A stretch of DNA of 64,000 nucleotides, taken from the NCBI GenBank assembly GCA_947427205.1, contig CANEHB010000001.1, positions 335,602 through 399,601 on the forward strand, read 5' to 3'. Numbering within the stretch: the first letter of the stretch is position 1; every line of letters starts with the position of its first letter. A program made the translations under genes and the position numbers. Below are positions 17,496 to 27,350 of the stretch, one piece after another. This DNA is from an uncultured Clostridium sp. (GTDB lineage: Bacteria; Bacillota; Clostridia; TANB77; CAG-508). The notes beneath the pieces are model-generated. The model was not told where the DNA came from. It did not search any database and saw only the letters and a program-made list of their open reading frames with translations.

Positions 17496-18956
17496 ATGAG
17501 TGTAAAAGTAGAAAAGACAGAAAATAAAAATGAATTAAAATTAGAATTTACAATAGAAGCAAAAGTATTTGATGAAGGAATGAAAAAAGTATTTAATAAA
17601 AATTCAAAATACTTTAATATACCTGGGTTCAGAAAAGGAAAAGCTCCAATGAATATAGTAGAAAAATATTATGGAGATGAAATCTTTTATGAAGATACTT
17701 TTAATGAGGTTGCACCATCAGTATATGATGAAGCTATTAAAAGTGAAAAATTGGAAGTAGTTAGCAAACCAGAAATAGATATAGTACAAATCGGAAAAGG
17801 AAAAGACTTAATATTCACAGCAATAGTTGATACAAAACCAGAAGTTAAACTTGGAAAATATAAAGGAATTTCAGTAGAAAAAGTAGAATATAAAGTAGAA
17901 GATAAAGATGTTGAAGATGAATTAAATCGTATGGCAGAAAGAAATAGCAGAATGATAACTGTTACAGATAGAGCTGCTAAAAAAGGTGATACAGCTGTTA
18001 TAGATTTTGCTGGTTCAGTTGATGGTGTTCCATTCGAAGGTGGAAGTGCAGAAAATCATGAATTAGAATTAGGAAGTAACACATTTATTCCTGGATTTGA
18101 AGATCAAGTTATAGGAATGAAAACTGAAGCAGTAAAAGATGTAAAAGTTAAATTCCCAGAAGACTATTTTTCAAAAGAATTAGCAGGAAAAGATGCAGTA
18201 TTTAAAGTTACTGTACATGAAATTAAGAAAAAAGAATTACCAAAAATAGATGATGAATTTGCTAAAGATGTTAGTGAATTTGATACATTAAAAGAATTAA
18301 AAGCTGATATTAAATCTAAAAAAGAAAAACAAAATGAAGAAACATCTAAGGCTCAGTTAGAAGAATCAGCAGTAAAAACAGTTGCAGCTGATTCAAGTGT
18401 AGAAATTCCAAATGGAATGGTAGAGCTTGAAATAGACAATATGGAACAAGATATGGATAGAAGGTTAGCATATCAAGGAATTAACTTAGAACAATACTTA
18501 CAAATGTTAGGAAAAACAAAAGCTGATTTTAGAAAAGAAAGTATAGAACCAGCTAAAGAATCAATAAAATTAAGATTAGTTTTAGAAGCAGTTTGCAAAG
18601 ATGCTAAAATAGATGCAGATAGCAAAGAAGTTGAAGCAAAAATTAAAGAATTAGCTACAAGCTATGGAAGAAAAGAAGAAGAATTAAAAAATAATGAAGC
18701 TTTAATAGAAAATGTTAAAGAAAATGTAAAAACAGAAAAAGCAATAGCTTTAATAGTAGATAATGCTAAAATAAAAACAGTTGAACCAAAAGTAGAAGAA
18801 AAAGCAGAAAAGAAAGCAACTACTAAAAAAACAACAAAAAAAGCTGAAGATAAAGAAGTAAAAGAAGATAAAAAAGAAACAAAAAAAGAAGAAAAAACAG
18901 AAAAGAAAACAGAAAAGAAAACAACTACTAAAAAAACAACAAAAAAAGCTGAATAG
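17496..18956 (+). CDS. tig: Trigger factor, ribosome-associated chaperone, with extra Lys-rich tail
   Basis: Peptidyl-prolyl isomerase and chaperone at the ribosomal exit tunnel. Residues 1-145 are the ribosome-binding domain with the signature FRKGKAP (G-F-R-K) near residue 46; the FKBP-like domain follows (DTAVIDFAGSVDGVPFEGG, GFEDQVIGM), then the helical chaperone domain to about residue 430. The last 55 residues are an added Lys/Thr/Glu tail with the unit TTKKTTKKAE twice, not part of normal trigger factors (about 430 residues). clpP and clpX, its usual neighbours, lie 12 kb downstream beyond an insertion. Confidence 0.95.
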   Translation: MSVKVEKTENKNELKLEFTIEAKVFDEGMKKVFNKNSKYFNIPGFRKGKAPMNIVEKYYGDEIFYEDTFNEVAPSVYDEAIKSEKLEVVSKPEIDIVQIGKGKDLIFTAIVDTKPEVKLGKYKGISVEKVEYKVEDKDVEDELNRMAERNSRMITVTDRAAKKGDTAVIDFAGSVDGVPFEGGSAENHELELGSNTFIPGFEDQVIGMKTEAVKDVKVKFPEDYFSKELAGKDAVFKVTVHEIKKKELPKIDDEFAKDVSEFDTLKELKADIKSKKEKQNEETSKAQLEESAVKTVAADSSVEIPNGMVELEIDNMEQDMDRRLAYQGINLEQYLQMLGKTKADFRKESIEPAKESIKLRLVLEAVCKDAKIDADSKEVEAKIKELATSYGRKEEELKNNEALIENVKENVKTEKAIALIVDNAKIKTVEPKVEEKAEKKATTKKTTKKAEDKEVKEDKKETKKEEKTEKKTEKKTTTKKTTKKAE

Positions 18957-19017
18957 TAGAATAGAGAATATGTTATAGAAATGAATTATAAAGTAATTTA
19001 TATAGTATAAAATATTG

Positions 19018-19047
19018 GGAAGTCTAATTTAATTAGACTTTCTTTTT
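19018..19047 (+). terminator. Terminator after tig
   Basis: AAGTCTAATT (19020-19029) and AATTAGACTT (19031-19040) form a perfect stem followed by TCTTTTT. Confidence 0.85.
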
Positions 19048-19295
19048 ATATAAGAAAGTATTTCACAATTCTTGTAATATAACGATTTTGGAAAATTTAT
19101 ACACGATTTTTCTGAACAAAATTGGCACTTTGAACAAAAAATGAACTATTTAAATTTATTACAAAAAGGTAAATTGTATTTCATTTATATCACAAATTAT
19201 GAAAATAATTTACTTTTATTTTTTTTATCAGTAAAATAAAAAAGAGAATAAGAAAAGTATCATTTTATTTAAAATATAAATAGGGGTATATAAAA
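19048..19295. other. AT-rich leader of the surface protease gene
   Basis: About 250 bases without an open frame. A GGGGT-type SD lies before the start at 19296. I cannot assign a convincing promoter. Confidence 0.5.
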
Positions 19296-21146
19296 ATGGA
19301 AAAACTAAAGAAAATTTTAAGTGTTTTGTTATTAGTTGCAATAATAATTATAGGTTTAAGTGGAAATGTGTTGGCTACTGAACTTATAGATTATGCAGGA
19401 GAGGTAGAACTTTCAAAAGAATATAAAGAATGGCTAGAACTTTCTGATGAAGAAAAACAAGAAGTTTTAGAACCAAGAATGTTTGAAATAAGAAAAACAT
19501 TTGCAAAATCTAATAACCCTTTAAATCTTGGAGCATCGGTTGGAGCATCAACACTATCAAAATATAATTTGAGAGATTATATTTCAAATAATATAGTTAT
19601 TAAAGATCAAAAAGAAACAAATTCTTGTTGGGCATTTGCTGCTTTAGGTTCATTAGAAACAAATTTAGCTCTAAAAGATTATTATAATGGTAATACTTCT
19701 AAAGTATATGATTTTTCTGAAAGACATATGGAATATGCAACAAGTAGAAAATTTAATAATGGACAAGTAAATAGTCTAGGTTTTAATAGAAATGTTGGAG
19801 ATGGTGGAAATAGCTTTATTTCTTATGCATATCTAACAAATGGTATAGGAGCAGTTGAAGAAGCAAGTATGCCATTTGAAAATAATGAAAATATGATTGA
19901 TATATCAGAAATTGAGAATAAAAAAGTTACAACACAAGTATATGATACAGTATATTTCCCTTCATATGATGTAAAAAAAGATGATTTAACTGAAATAAAA
20001 GAAAGAATGAAAGATCATATTAAAAATTATGGAGGAATAGAATCAGGAATATATGGTGCATCATTGTTTTCAGAGTATTGCAATAATGATACAGGAGCAA
20101 TATATTGTGATGATGCAAATAAATGCAAAGCAAATCATGATGTAGTAATAATAGGATGGGATGACGATTATAGTACAGAAAACTTTGTAGAAGAGCATAG
20201 ACCACAAAATAAGGGAGCTTGGATTATAAAAAATTCTTGGGGAGAAAAAATTGAATATACTCTAGAAGAAATGAAAGAATATATATTTAAAAATTTAAGA
20301 GATGTTTGTAGTGAGCAAGGATGGAATTCGGCAGAAGAAATACCAAGTGAAATTGTAAAAAATTTATTTGAAAAAATTGGTTTTGAAATAGATGGAGATA
20401 TAGCTAAACTTAAAGTTGGCGATAATGGAATAATGTATGTATCTTATGAAGATGTAAATATCTATGGATATTTAACAGCAGTTCAAAATGCTAGCAATAA
20501 AGTTAATTATGATAATATATATCAATATAATTATTTTGGTAGTGATATAGCAGTACCATTATTAGTTAATAAAGCATATGTATCAAATATTTTTGAAAGA
20601 CAAACAGATAAAAAAGAATATTTAACAGAAGTATCAATTTATGCACCAGAAACATATACTTGCAAAGTATATGTTAATCCAAATGGAGAAAGTAAAGATC
20701 CTAAAAATTTACAAAAAGTAGCTTTAAAAGAAGGAGAATCAGAAACTTTTGATGCTGGATATCATACAATTGAATTTTTAAATCCAATAGAAATAAATGC
20801 AAATAAATTTGCTGTGGTTATAGAGATTCACGGAACAAGAAGTGAAGGTTTAGATATTGCAGCAGAAGCAAATTATAAAGATACAGTATATGATGGGATT
20901 GTAAATGTAAAAGAAAATACATGTTTCTGGACAGTACCAAATAGTTTTGAAAATAATATTTGGATAGATTTTGCAAAACAAGAAGAATTATCAGAAGGAG
21001 GAATACCAAATTCTAATTCTACAATAAAAGCTTTTACAACATTGTCAGTTGGAAACTCTGCAGGTAATGATGATAATGATAATAAAGATGATAATAATAA
21101 CGACAACAACAATGATAACAATAATGACGATTTTATTCTCTTATGA
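19296..21146 (+). pseudogene. Secreted papain-like (C1) surface protease, truncated by a mobile element
   Basis: Signal peptide (residues 1-28) followed by a C1 cysteine peptidase: oxyanion Gln105, catalytic Cys111 in SCWAFA, His281 in NHDVVIIGW, Asn313 in KNSWG. Residues 390-590 resemble the lectin-like domain that follows such peptidases in clostridia. From residue 590 the protein runs into an Asp/Asn-rich linker that is cut at base 21130; the last codons come from the inserted element. The missing C-terminal part, with an LPRTG sortase signal, lies at 29936-30632. The catalytic part is intact but would be secreted without its wall anchor. Confidence 0.9.
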
Positions 21147-21150
21147 CGAA
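21110..21150. other. attL junction of the mobile element
   Basis: Left of GA (21129-21130) is the host Asn/Asp codon tract; right of it the element begins TTTTATTCTC followed by TTATGACG (21141-21148). GTCATAA at the right end (29925-29931) is the inverted partner of TTATGAC. Confidence 0.7.
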
Positions 21151-21306
21151 AAATTAAAATGTAGTAATAGCAAAGGTTTCCTCCTAGTAACAATTTAGTA
21201 AAAATAAAATTTTCACATATTTGAAAGATGAATTGTAAAAAATAAATACAAGTTCATCTTTTTTTGAATTTATAATGAAAAATTTGGAAATAAATGCTAT
21301 AATAAT

Positions 21307-21328
21307 TTTGGCAACAGCAGTTGCCAAA
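21307..21328. repeat. 22-bp palindrome upstream of the DUF1016 gene (copy 1 of 2)
   Basis: TTTGGCAAC, four bases, GTTGCCAAA, followed by TTAAAAAA. A near-identical copy in the same orientation lies at 22410, just after the gene. Located 43 bases before the start codon, so an operator or a cassette boundary are both possible. Confidence 0.7.
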
Positions 21329-21370
21329 TTAAAAAAATATAAAAATACTAGTGAATGGAGGTTTAGACTT

Positions 21371-22409
21371 ATGAATAATGAAGTTTTACCAAATGATTAT
21401 AAAGAAACTTTAGAATTAATAATAGATAAAATAAAAATAGCACAACAAAATGCAGTTATATCAGCAAATTATTATTTATTAAATTTATATTGGGAAATTG
21501 GGAATATAATAGTAGATAAAAAGAAAAAACAAGGCTGGGGAACAGGCGTAATAGAAAATTTATCAAAAGATTTAAGGAAAACTTTTCCAACAATGAAAGG
21601 CTTTTCTGCCAGAAATTTAAGATGCATGAGACAATTTGCAGAAAATTATACAGATGCAGAAATGATAAAAAATATACTTTCACAAATAAGTTGGTCTCAT
21701 AATATGGTATTAATTGGAAAAGTAAAAGATATAAGAGAAAGAGAATGGTATATTAACAAATGTATAGAGAATGGATGGTCAAGAACTGTTATGATACATC
21801 AAATTGAAACAGGATTGTATGATAGAGTTAAAAAGGAAGAAAAAACACATAATTTTCCAAGAACTTTGCCACCTATTCAATCAGAGTTAGCAGTGCAAAC
21901 ACTAAAAGACCCTTTTATATTTGATTTCTTAACTTTAGCTGAAGATTACAAAGAAAAAGATTTAGAAGACCAATTAGTAAAGCATATTACTCAATTTTTG
22001 CTAGAGTTAGGTGCTGGATTTGCTTTTGTAGGAAGACAATATCATTTAGAAATTGGTGGAGATGATTATTACATAGATTTATTATTTTACCATTTAAAAC
22101 TAAAATGTTATGTAGTAATAGAACTAAAAACAGTAGAATTTCAACCTGAATTTGCACGGAAAATTAAATTTTTATTTGTCAGCAGTAGATGATATGTTAA
22201 AATCAAAAGAAGATAATCCATCTATCGGTATTCTATTATGCAAAGAAAAGAACAAAGTAAAAGCAGAATATGCATTAAAGGATATAAATAAACCAATAGG
22301 AATTTCTGAATATGAACTAATTAAAGCAATACCAGAAAATTTAAAATCTAATTTACCAACTGTTGAAGAAATAGAGAAAGAAATAGAAGATAAGATGACA
22401 GATAAGTAA
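21371..22409 (+). CDS. DUF1016 / YhcG-type PDDEXK nuclease, read through a +1 frameshift at CGGA
   Basis: 345 residues if the shift is made, normal for the family. The N-terminal DUF1016 domain has LLNLYWEIGNII, GFSARNLRCMRQF and the SWSHNM segment; the C-terminal PDDEXK domain has YYIDLLFYH and the catalytic VIELK. The ATG at 21371 follows GGAGG; the longer frame from 21275 crosses the palindrome and is rejected. At 22157-22159 an in-frame CGG appears where the family reads AGKLNFYL; reading on from GGA at 22158 restores AGKLNFYLSAVDD through the stop at 22409. Frame 0 would stop at 22192. Related proteins occur in restriction and phage-defence contexts; function here unknown. Confidence 0.8.
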
Positions 22410-22431
22410 TTTGGCAACAGTGGTTGCCAAA
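22410..22431. repeat. 22-bp palindrome after the DUF1016 gene (copy 2 of 2)
   Basis: TTTGGCAAC, four bases, GTTGCCAAA, then TTAAAAAA, matching copy 1 except in the loop. It starts at the base after the stop codon. Confidence 0.7.
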
Positions 22432-22646
22432 TTAAAAAATTGTTTTGAATTAAAAAGTTCAAAGTGATTTTTTGTAGGAATTTTTTGTCTACACTCTAAA
22501 AATATAAAGTTATACTAAAAACAATTTAAAATGGCTAAAAATTAAAAATAAAGCGAATAAAAAGAAAAAAATGAACTAGCAAAGAATAGCAAAATTATAT
22601 GCGAATGAAAAAACTTTTATATAAGGTACATCATTTGCATATAGGA

Positions 22647-22692
22647 AATCAGCTACTAGAGTAGAGTAACTACTTTGGTGGCTGATTTTTTT
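22647..22692 (+). terminator. Imperfect terminator hairpin inside the element
   Basis: AATCAGC (22647-22653) pairs with GCTGATT (22681-22687), with a longer imperfect inner stem (CTACTAGAGTAG region against CTACTTTGGTGG), followed by a T tract. Confidence 0.65.
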
Positions 22693-22798
22693 CGTTAAAG
22701 TTGCAAGTAGTAACTTTGGCGAAAACATAAAAAATACCAGTAAGTATTTTTTATGAAAATGGGGTGTGGGGAAAAATTTATTTTTCCCTACCACACAT

Positions 22799-22846
22799 AA
22801 CACTTTTAGCGATAGCGTTAAAAAAGTGTTGTAGTGTGTTTACAAT
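22799..22846 (+). other. Candidate oriT of the mobilizable element
   Basis: A hairpin (ACACTTTT...AAAAGTGT, about 22799-22829) is followed by TTGTA-GTGTGTT-TACAA (22829-22845). The core resembles the pMV158-type nick region (TAGTGTGTTA) used by MobV relaxases and lies 76 bases before the relaxase gene, the usual position. The 22432-22798 stretch otherwise holds only hairpins. Confidence 0.55.
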
Positions 22847-22921
22847 ACCCAGCTAAAAAGAAGAAAAATTTTATTGGCTTATGGTATTTAATCCAGAGCC
22901 AAGCAAGGAGGTTATGTTAAA

Positions 22922-24109
22922 ATGAGTTATGCAATAATAAGAAATGCAAAATACAAAAGAGAAAATTTAATGGCAGTATATCGCCACGATGAGAGAAAAA
23001 ATAAACATTATTCAAATAAGGATATAGATAGGACAAAATCACATCTAAATTATTCATTAAAAGATCCAGAATTTAATTATGTGAAAGAATTTGAAAAAAT
23101 TTTAAAGAAATATGATTTGAAAGGACAAATAAAAACAGTAAGTAATATAGCTTGTGAATATATGATTACATCAGATAATGACTTTTTCAAAAGAATAGGA
23201 GAAGAAGAAACAAAAAGATATTTTGCTACTGCATATAAATTTGTATGTGAATATAAAGATTTAGGTGAAAAGTATATTTTATCTGCAAAAGTGCATTATG
23301 ATGAGAAATCTCCTCATTTGCACTTACTTTTTTTACCTGTTGTTCACACAGTAGATAAAAAAGGAAATCCTATTGATAAACTTGCTTGTAGTGAATTTTG
23401 GAAAGCCAAAGATAGTTATAGGCAATTACAAAATGCTTTTTTTGAATATATGGTGTCAAATGGGTTTGAATTACAAAGAGGATTACCAAAAGAAGAAACA
23501 GACAGAGTTCATTATACATTAAAAGAATATAAAAATATAACAAATTATGAACAGACAAAAGAAACTCTCAAAAATATAAAATTAGAATTACCAGATGTTC
23601 CTAATATTACAGACATTAATATTAACAGGTTATCAAAGAAAAGAGATGAAAAAATTTTAGAAGAAATTATTAAACCAAAAGATGACTTAATCCAAAATTT
23701 ATATCAAGATAATATGGATTTGCATAAGGAATTATTAAGGCAAACAAAAGTTATAGAAGAAGCAGAAAAATACCAAAAGGAAAGAGATACCATACTAGCT
23801 GATAATGCAAAATTGCATAAAGAAGTAGATACCATTAAATCAGAGTATAAGCAGAAGGAATTTGATATTGAATGGAAATATAAAAGTAAAATTAAAGGGT
23901 TAGAAAAAGAGAATAGCAGATTAAATAAAATAATAGATAAATTCTATGAAACTATTGATAAATTCATATATTGGATTTGTAAAAAGTTTGATATGGGAGC
24001 AGAAGATAACTTAATTAGAGATTTTCAAAAAGAAACAAATACATTTTTAGATGCCGAAAAGCAACTTAAACAAGAGGAAAGAGAAAATGATTTTGATTTG
24101 GAAATGTAA
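22922..24109 (+). CDS. MobV-family relaxase (Mob/Pre, TnpZ-like)
   Basis: Nicks oriT and pilots the single strand during mobilization. 395 residues. The N-terminal relaxase domain aligns position for position with pMV158 MobM: Arg7, Asn15, the nucleophile-position His22 (YRHDERK), SHLNYSL at 40-46, and the metal-binding HYDEKSPHLH at 125-134. Residues 250-395 are charged coiled coil, as in other MobV proteins. GGAGG precedes the ATG. It follows the oriT candidate directly. Confidence 0.93.
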   Translation: MSYAIIRNAKYKRENLMAVYRHDERKNKHYSNKDIDRTKSHLNYSLKDPEFNYVKEFEKILKKYDLKGQIKTVSNIACEYMITSDNDFFKRIGEEETKRYFATAYKFVCEYKDLGEKYILSAKVHYDEKSPHLHLLFLPVVHTVDKKGNPIDKLACSEFWKAKDSYRQLQNAFFEYMVSNGFELQRGLPKEETDRVHYTLKEYKNITNYEQTKETLKNIKLELPDVPNITDININRLSKKRDEKILEEIIKPKDDLIQNLYQDNMDLHKELLRQTKVIEEAEKYQKERDTILADNAKLHKEVDTIKSEYKQKEFDIEWKYKSKIKGLEKENSRLNKIIDKFYETIDKFIYWICKKFDMGAEDNLIRDFQKETNTFLDAEKQLKQEERENDFDLEM

Positions 24110-24202
24110 ATAAAATATTGCAAGAAATACCAACTTATGATAATATTATATCGAATTTAAACAAAAAATGATATAGGAATAAAAACAGAATTGGAGTAAC
24201 AG

Positions 24203-25384
24203 ATGAAGAAAATAAAAAGTGAAAATCAAATATTAATAATGTTAGCTTTTTTTAGCATTTCAATGGGATTGTGGGAAAATTTTAGACAACTATGGTTACA
24301 AGATAATGGCTTTTCAGCAACAAATATTAGTAATATAATTAGTATTGGAACATTAATTAGTGTAATAGGTATAATGTTTGTAGGAAAATATATTAAACTA
24401 GAAAAGTTAAAAGGATTTGTTAGTTGTTCCTTAATAATAAAATTCCTAAATTTAATATTTTTATTAAGTTTGAATAACAAAGGGAATATAAAATTAATTA
24501 ATATTTCTGTAGTATTAGATGTATTAACAGGATATTTAGTTACAACTAGCATATATCCACTAATAACAACAATAGTAAAAAATAATACAATTTATAGTAA
24601 AAGAAAATTGACAGAATATCTTTTCAAAGATATAGGTATTTTAGTTGGAGGGATATTAATTGGAAAAAATATTATAGGAATTTTAATCAATTACAATGTT
24701 TGTTTATTTATTTCAATTATATTTCTAGCAATCTCAATAATAGTAATGTTTAATATGTCTGCTTGTAGAAATATCGATAGCAAACAAAGTGGGAATATTT
24801 CTATAATAAAATATATATTGAAAAGTAAATTGCAAGTTATATATATTATATATAGTTTTATAGGAGCAATGGCAATGTCAACAGCATTAGGATTAAAAAT
24901 GTTAACACTAACAAATTATTTTAAATTTACGGATAGCCAATCAACTAATTATTTATTAATTGTAGGATTATTGGCAGATTTAATTGGAATCTTGGCACTA
25001 AAATATTTTACTCCAAAAAATGATTATATAACTATTACAATAAAATTTGGAATAAGATTTGTTTCTTATGTGTTAGCATTTTTATCTAATAATATAATCA
25101 TTACTTTAATTGCTATGACTTGGTCTATACTTATTTCAACATCATACGAAAATATATGTGATGGATATTATATAAATAGAGTTGAAAATAAATATCAATT
25201 AACATTTACTAACTTTAGATATGTAGTTAGATATTTGGGAGAAGCTGTTGGTGTATTTTTATGTGGTGTGATGTATGAAATAGGATTAAAGTATATGTTT
25301 GGTTTATCAGCTTTCTTTTTGATTTTTCAAATTGGACTAGCTTATTATTTAATTTATTTAAGAAGAAAAGAGGAGTATATATAA
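24203..25384 (+). CDS. Major facilitator superfamily transporter (element cargo)
   Basis: 393 residues with about 11-12 membrane helices and MFS-like architecture: a short loop MFVGKYIKLEKLKG between helices 2 and 3, a central basic loop near residue 205, and a second half of similar layout. No substrate-specific motif recognised. Its stop shares a base with the start of the acetyltransferase gene, so the pair is translationally coupled. A pump plus N-acetyltransferase cargo suggests detoxification, but this is inference. Confidence 0.8.
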   Translation: MKKIKSENQILIMLAFFSISMGLWENFRQLWLQDNGFSATNISNIISIGTLISVIGIMFVGKYIKLEKLKGFVSCSLIIKFLNLIFLLSLNNKGNIKLINISVVLDVLTGYLVTTSIYPLITTIVKNNTIYSKRKLTEYLFKDIGILVGGILIGKNIIGILINYNVCLFISIIFLAISIIVMFNMSACRNIDSKQSGNISIIKYILKSKLQVIYIIYSFIGAMAMSTALGLKMLTLTNYFKFTDSQSTNYLLIVGLLADLIGILALKYFTPKNDYITITIKFGIRFVSYVLAFLSNNIIITLIAMTWSILISTSYENICDGYYINRVENKYQLTFTNFRYVVRYLGEAVGVFLCGVMYEIGLKYMFGLSAFFLIFQIGLAYYLIYLRRKEEYI

Positions 25385-25872
25385 TGATACAGGGTGAAGA
25401 AAAAAAGGATAATATTGAAATAAAAAAATTATATAAACAAGATATTGAAGATATAATTCCATTAAGAATATCATTACAAAAAGTTGATTTTAAAAATAAT
25501 TTAGGAATAGATGAAGATATTTTAATTAGTAGAACTAGAGAATTTTTGAAAGAAAATTTAAATAAAGATTTATTTATGTATGGAGTGTATGCAAACAAAG
25601 AATTAGTGTCAATTTGTGGATTAACTATTTTCAAGTACTTTCCACAAGCAGATGATTTAAGTTGTAAAGTTGGCTATATTACAAGTGTTTTCACAAAAGA
25701 AAAATATAGACAAAGGGGATATCAAAAAAGAGTATTTGAAAAATGTATTGAATTTGGCAAAGAAATTGGAATTAGAAGATTTAAATTAAGTACAATTAAT
25801 CCTATTGCAATGAAAATGTATGAAAGTTTTGGATTTTTAGATGACAAAAATGCTAAAAAGATGAAAATGTAA
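25384..25872 (+). CDS. GNAT-family N-acetyltransferase (element cargo)
   Basis: 162 residues. The GNAT core is visible: VGYITSVFTKEKYRQRGYQKRVFEKCIEF is the beta-4/alpha-3 acetyl-CoA segment (RQRGYQ for Q/RxxGxG/A), and STINPIAMKMYESFGF is the C-terminal family ending. The start overlaps the MFS stop by one base (TAATG). Substrate unknown; the co-cistronic pump suggests a small toxic compound. Confidence 0.85.
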   Translation: MIQGEEKKDNIEIKKLYKQDIEDIIPLRISLQKVDFKNNLGIDEDILISRTREFLKENLNKDLFMYGVYANKELVSICGLTIFKYFPQADDLSCKVGYITSVFTKEKYRQRGYQKRVFEKCIEFGKEIGIRRFKLSTINPIAMKMYESFGFLDDKNAKKMKM

Positions 25873-25940
25873 TTTTAATAATGGATATAAAAAGGTAAGC
25901 TAATTATAAAAAGCCTACTTTTTATATCCTATTTTGAATT

Positions 25941-27029
25941 TTATTTATTTTTCAAAATCCACTTGTAAACCTCATCTTCAGTAAGTTTGCCTTTTTTCAT
26001 AAGATTAATTTTTTCTTTGGCTTGTTTTTTCCAAGTTTCAAAATTTTTAAAAAGTTCTTTATTTTCCTTATTTTTTCTAACTTGCATAAATTTTTGTTGA
26101 TATGTTCTTCTATATTCTCCCATAGCCTTATTTTGTTTTAATCGTTCTGTATAGGATTGAAAAGCTCCTAAATCTCTACAAGTTTTTGAGTTTTCTTTTG
26201 GATAGTCGCAATAAATTTCATCTACTTTTGAAGTTGGAATAAAGTACATTCCACAATTTTGACATTTTTTAATTGGATAGTTAGGTGTTTTTGATAGTTC
26301 ATCAAGTATAGCATAGCAAACACTTGATAAATCGTTACTTTTATGAGTATCACTCATTGAAAGAAACATATTTTTAGTATGTAAAGATTCTAGTATGTCA
26401 TATTCATTTTTATTACTAAATTCTTGATATTTCTTTGAATAACTATCTCTCATAATAAAGTCATTTTTATAGTATGTATGTAATTTTCCCATTCTTTTTA
26501 TTAGATAAACTGCATATCGTTCTGTATATGTATATTTCTCTAATTCACTATTACTATTTAAGTTATAGATATAGGTAACAGCTTTTATTAGTTCTTGTTG
26601 CAAATCAATTAGATTTTCTTGTAAATCTTCAAATATTTTAGTAGTTGCTTTTAGATAACTTTCATTACTGCCATAATTACTACTTAATTCAAATTTATAA
26701 TCCTTATCTAAATCTCTTAATATCTCAAAACCATAAGCATAAAAGAAACTTTTATTAGCAGACTCAAAGTTAGATAAGTCAGCATTTAAGAATTTTAATA
26801 GCATTAGTCCAAACTTTTCTTGGAATGGAAAATACAAAGTAGCAGGATGTTTTAAGCCGTTATCTGTTTTTTCCGTTTCTTTATAATAGACATCTCTTAA
26901 TTTATTTTCAGTATCTAAATGGAAATCAGCTTTATAAAAATATAAAGGTGTAGCATAATATTCTTTTTTTGTTTCAGTATTAAACCAAAAATAGAAATCG
27001 CTAAAAAAGGTTACTTCTGGTAGTTCCAT
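25941..27029 (-). CDS. DUF6076-like protein with zinc ribbon, element-borne
   Basis: 362 residues, leftward, the only opposing gene of the element. The N-terminal 250 residues are helical and unassigned. Near residue 258 CQNCGMYFIP ... YCDYP ... CRDLGA forms a four-cysteine zinc site followed by basic helices. This pattern is familiar from uncharacterized proteins in Tn4451-like elements. GGGAG precedes the ATG at 27029. Function unknown. Confidence 0.7.
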   Translation of the reverse strand: MELPEVTFFSDFYFWFNTETKKEYYATPLYFYKADFHLDTENKLRDVYYKETEKTDNGLKHPATLYFPFQEKFGLMLLKFLNADLSNFESANKSFFYAYGFEILRDLDKDYKFELSSNYGSNESYLKATTKIFEDLQENLIDLQQELIKAVTYIYNLNSNSELEKYTYTERYAVYLIKRMGKLHTYYKNDFIMRDSYSKKYQEFSNKNEYDILESLHTKNMFLSMSDTHKSNDLSSVCYAILDELSKTPNYPIKKCQNCGMYFIPTSKVDEIYCDYPKENSKTCRDLGAFQSYTERLKQNKAMGEYRRTYQQKFMQVRKNKENKELFKNFETWKKQAKEKINLMKKGKLTEDEVYKWILKNK

Positions 27030-27104
27030 ACGAATTTATCTCCCTTCTAAAAATCAAATTTTATAAAAAATGATAAACAATTTAATAAAAATAATAAATT
27101 GTTA

Positions 27105-27133
27105 TTGACATTCTATATTTATTATACTATAAT
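27105..27133 (+). promoter_or_regulatory. Strong promoter in the element
   Basis: TTGACA (27105-27110), 17-base spacer, TATAAT (27128-27133), full consensus. It reads towards the HTH gene, leaving a leader of about 210 bases in which I see no gene. Confidence 0.75.
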
Positions 27134-27350
27134 ACTAATATAATTACAATACTTTTTCCAAAACTAATTGCTAAAAGTTGTAGAATAAAAATTCACTAGA
27201 TTTTGATAAGTGATTGTAATAACAATGTATTTAAGATTTTAAACAGACTATTAACAACACAATAAAGTAATTTAATTTGTATATTTTTGTTTTTATTTGT
27301 AGGTGTGAAATTGTAGTTTGTTGGAATAGAGAATCTAAAAAAGGAAGAGG

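Noticed and set aside
20818..21193. Leftward hydrophobic frames at the end of the protease gene
   Set aside because: Shadows of the Asn/Asp codon repeat; no SD and no family.
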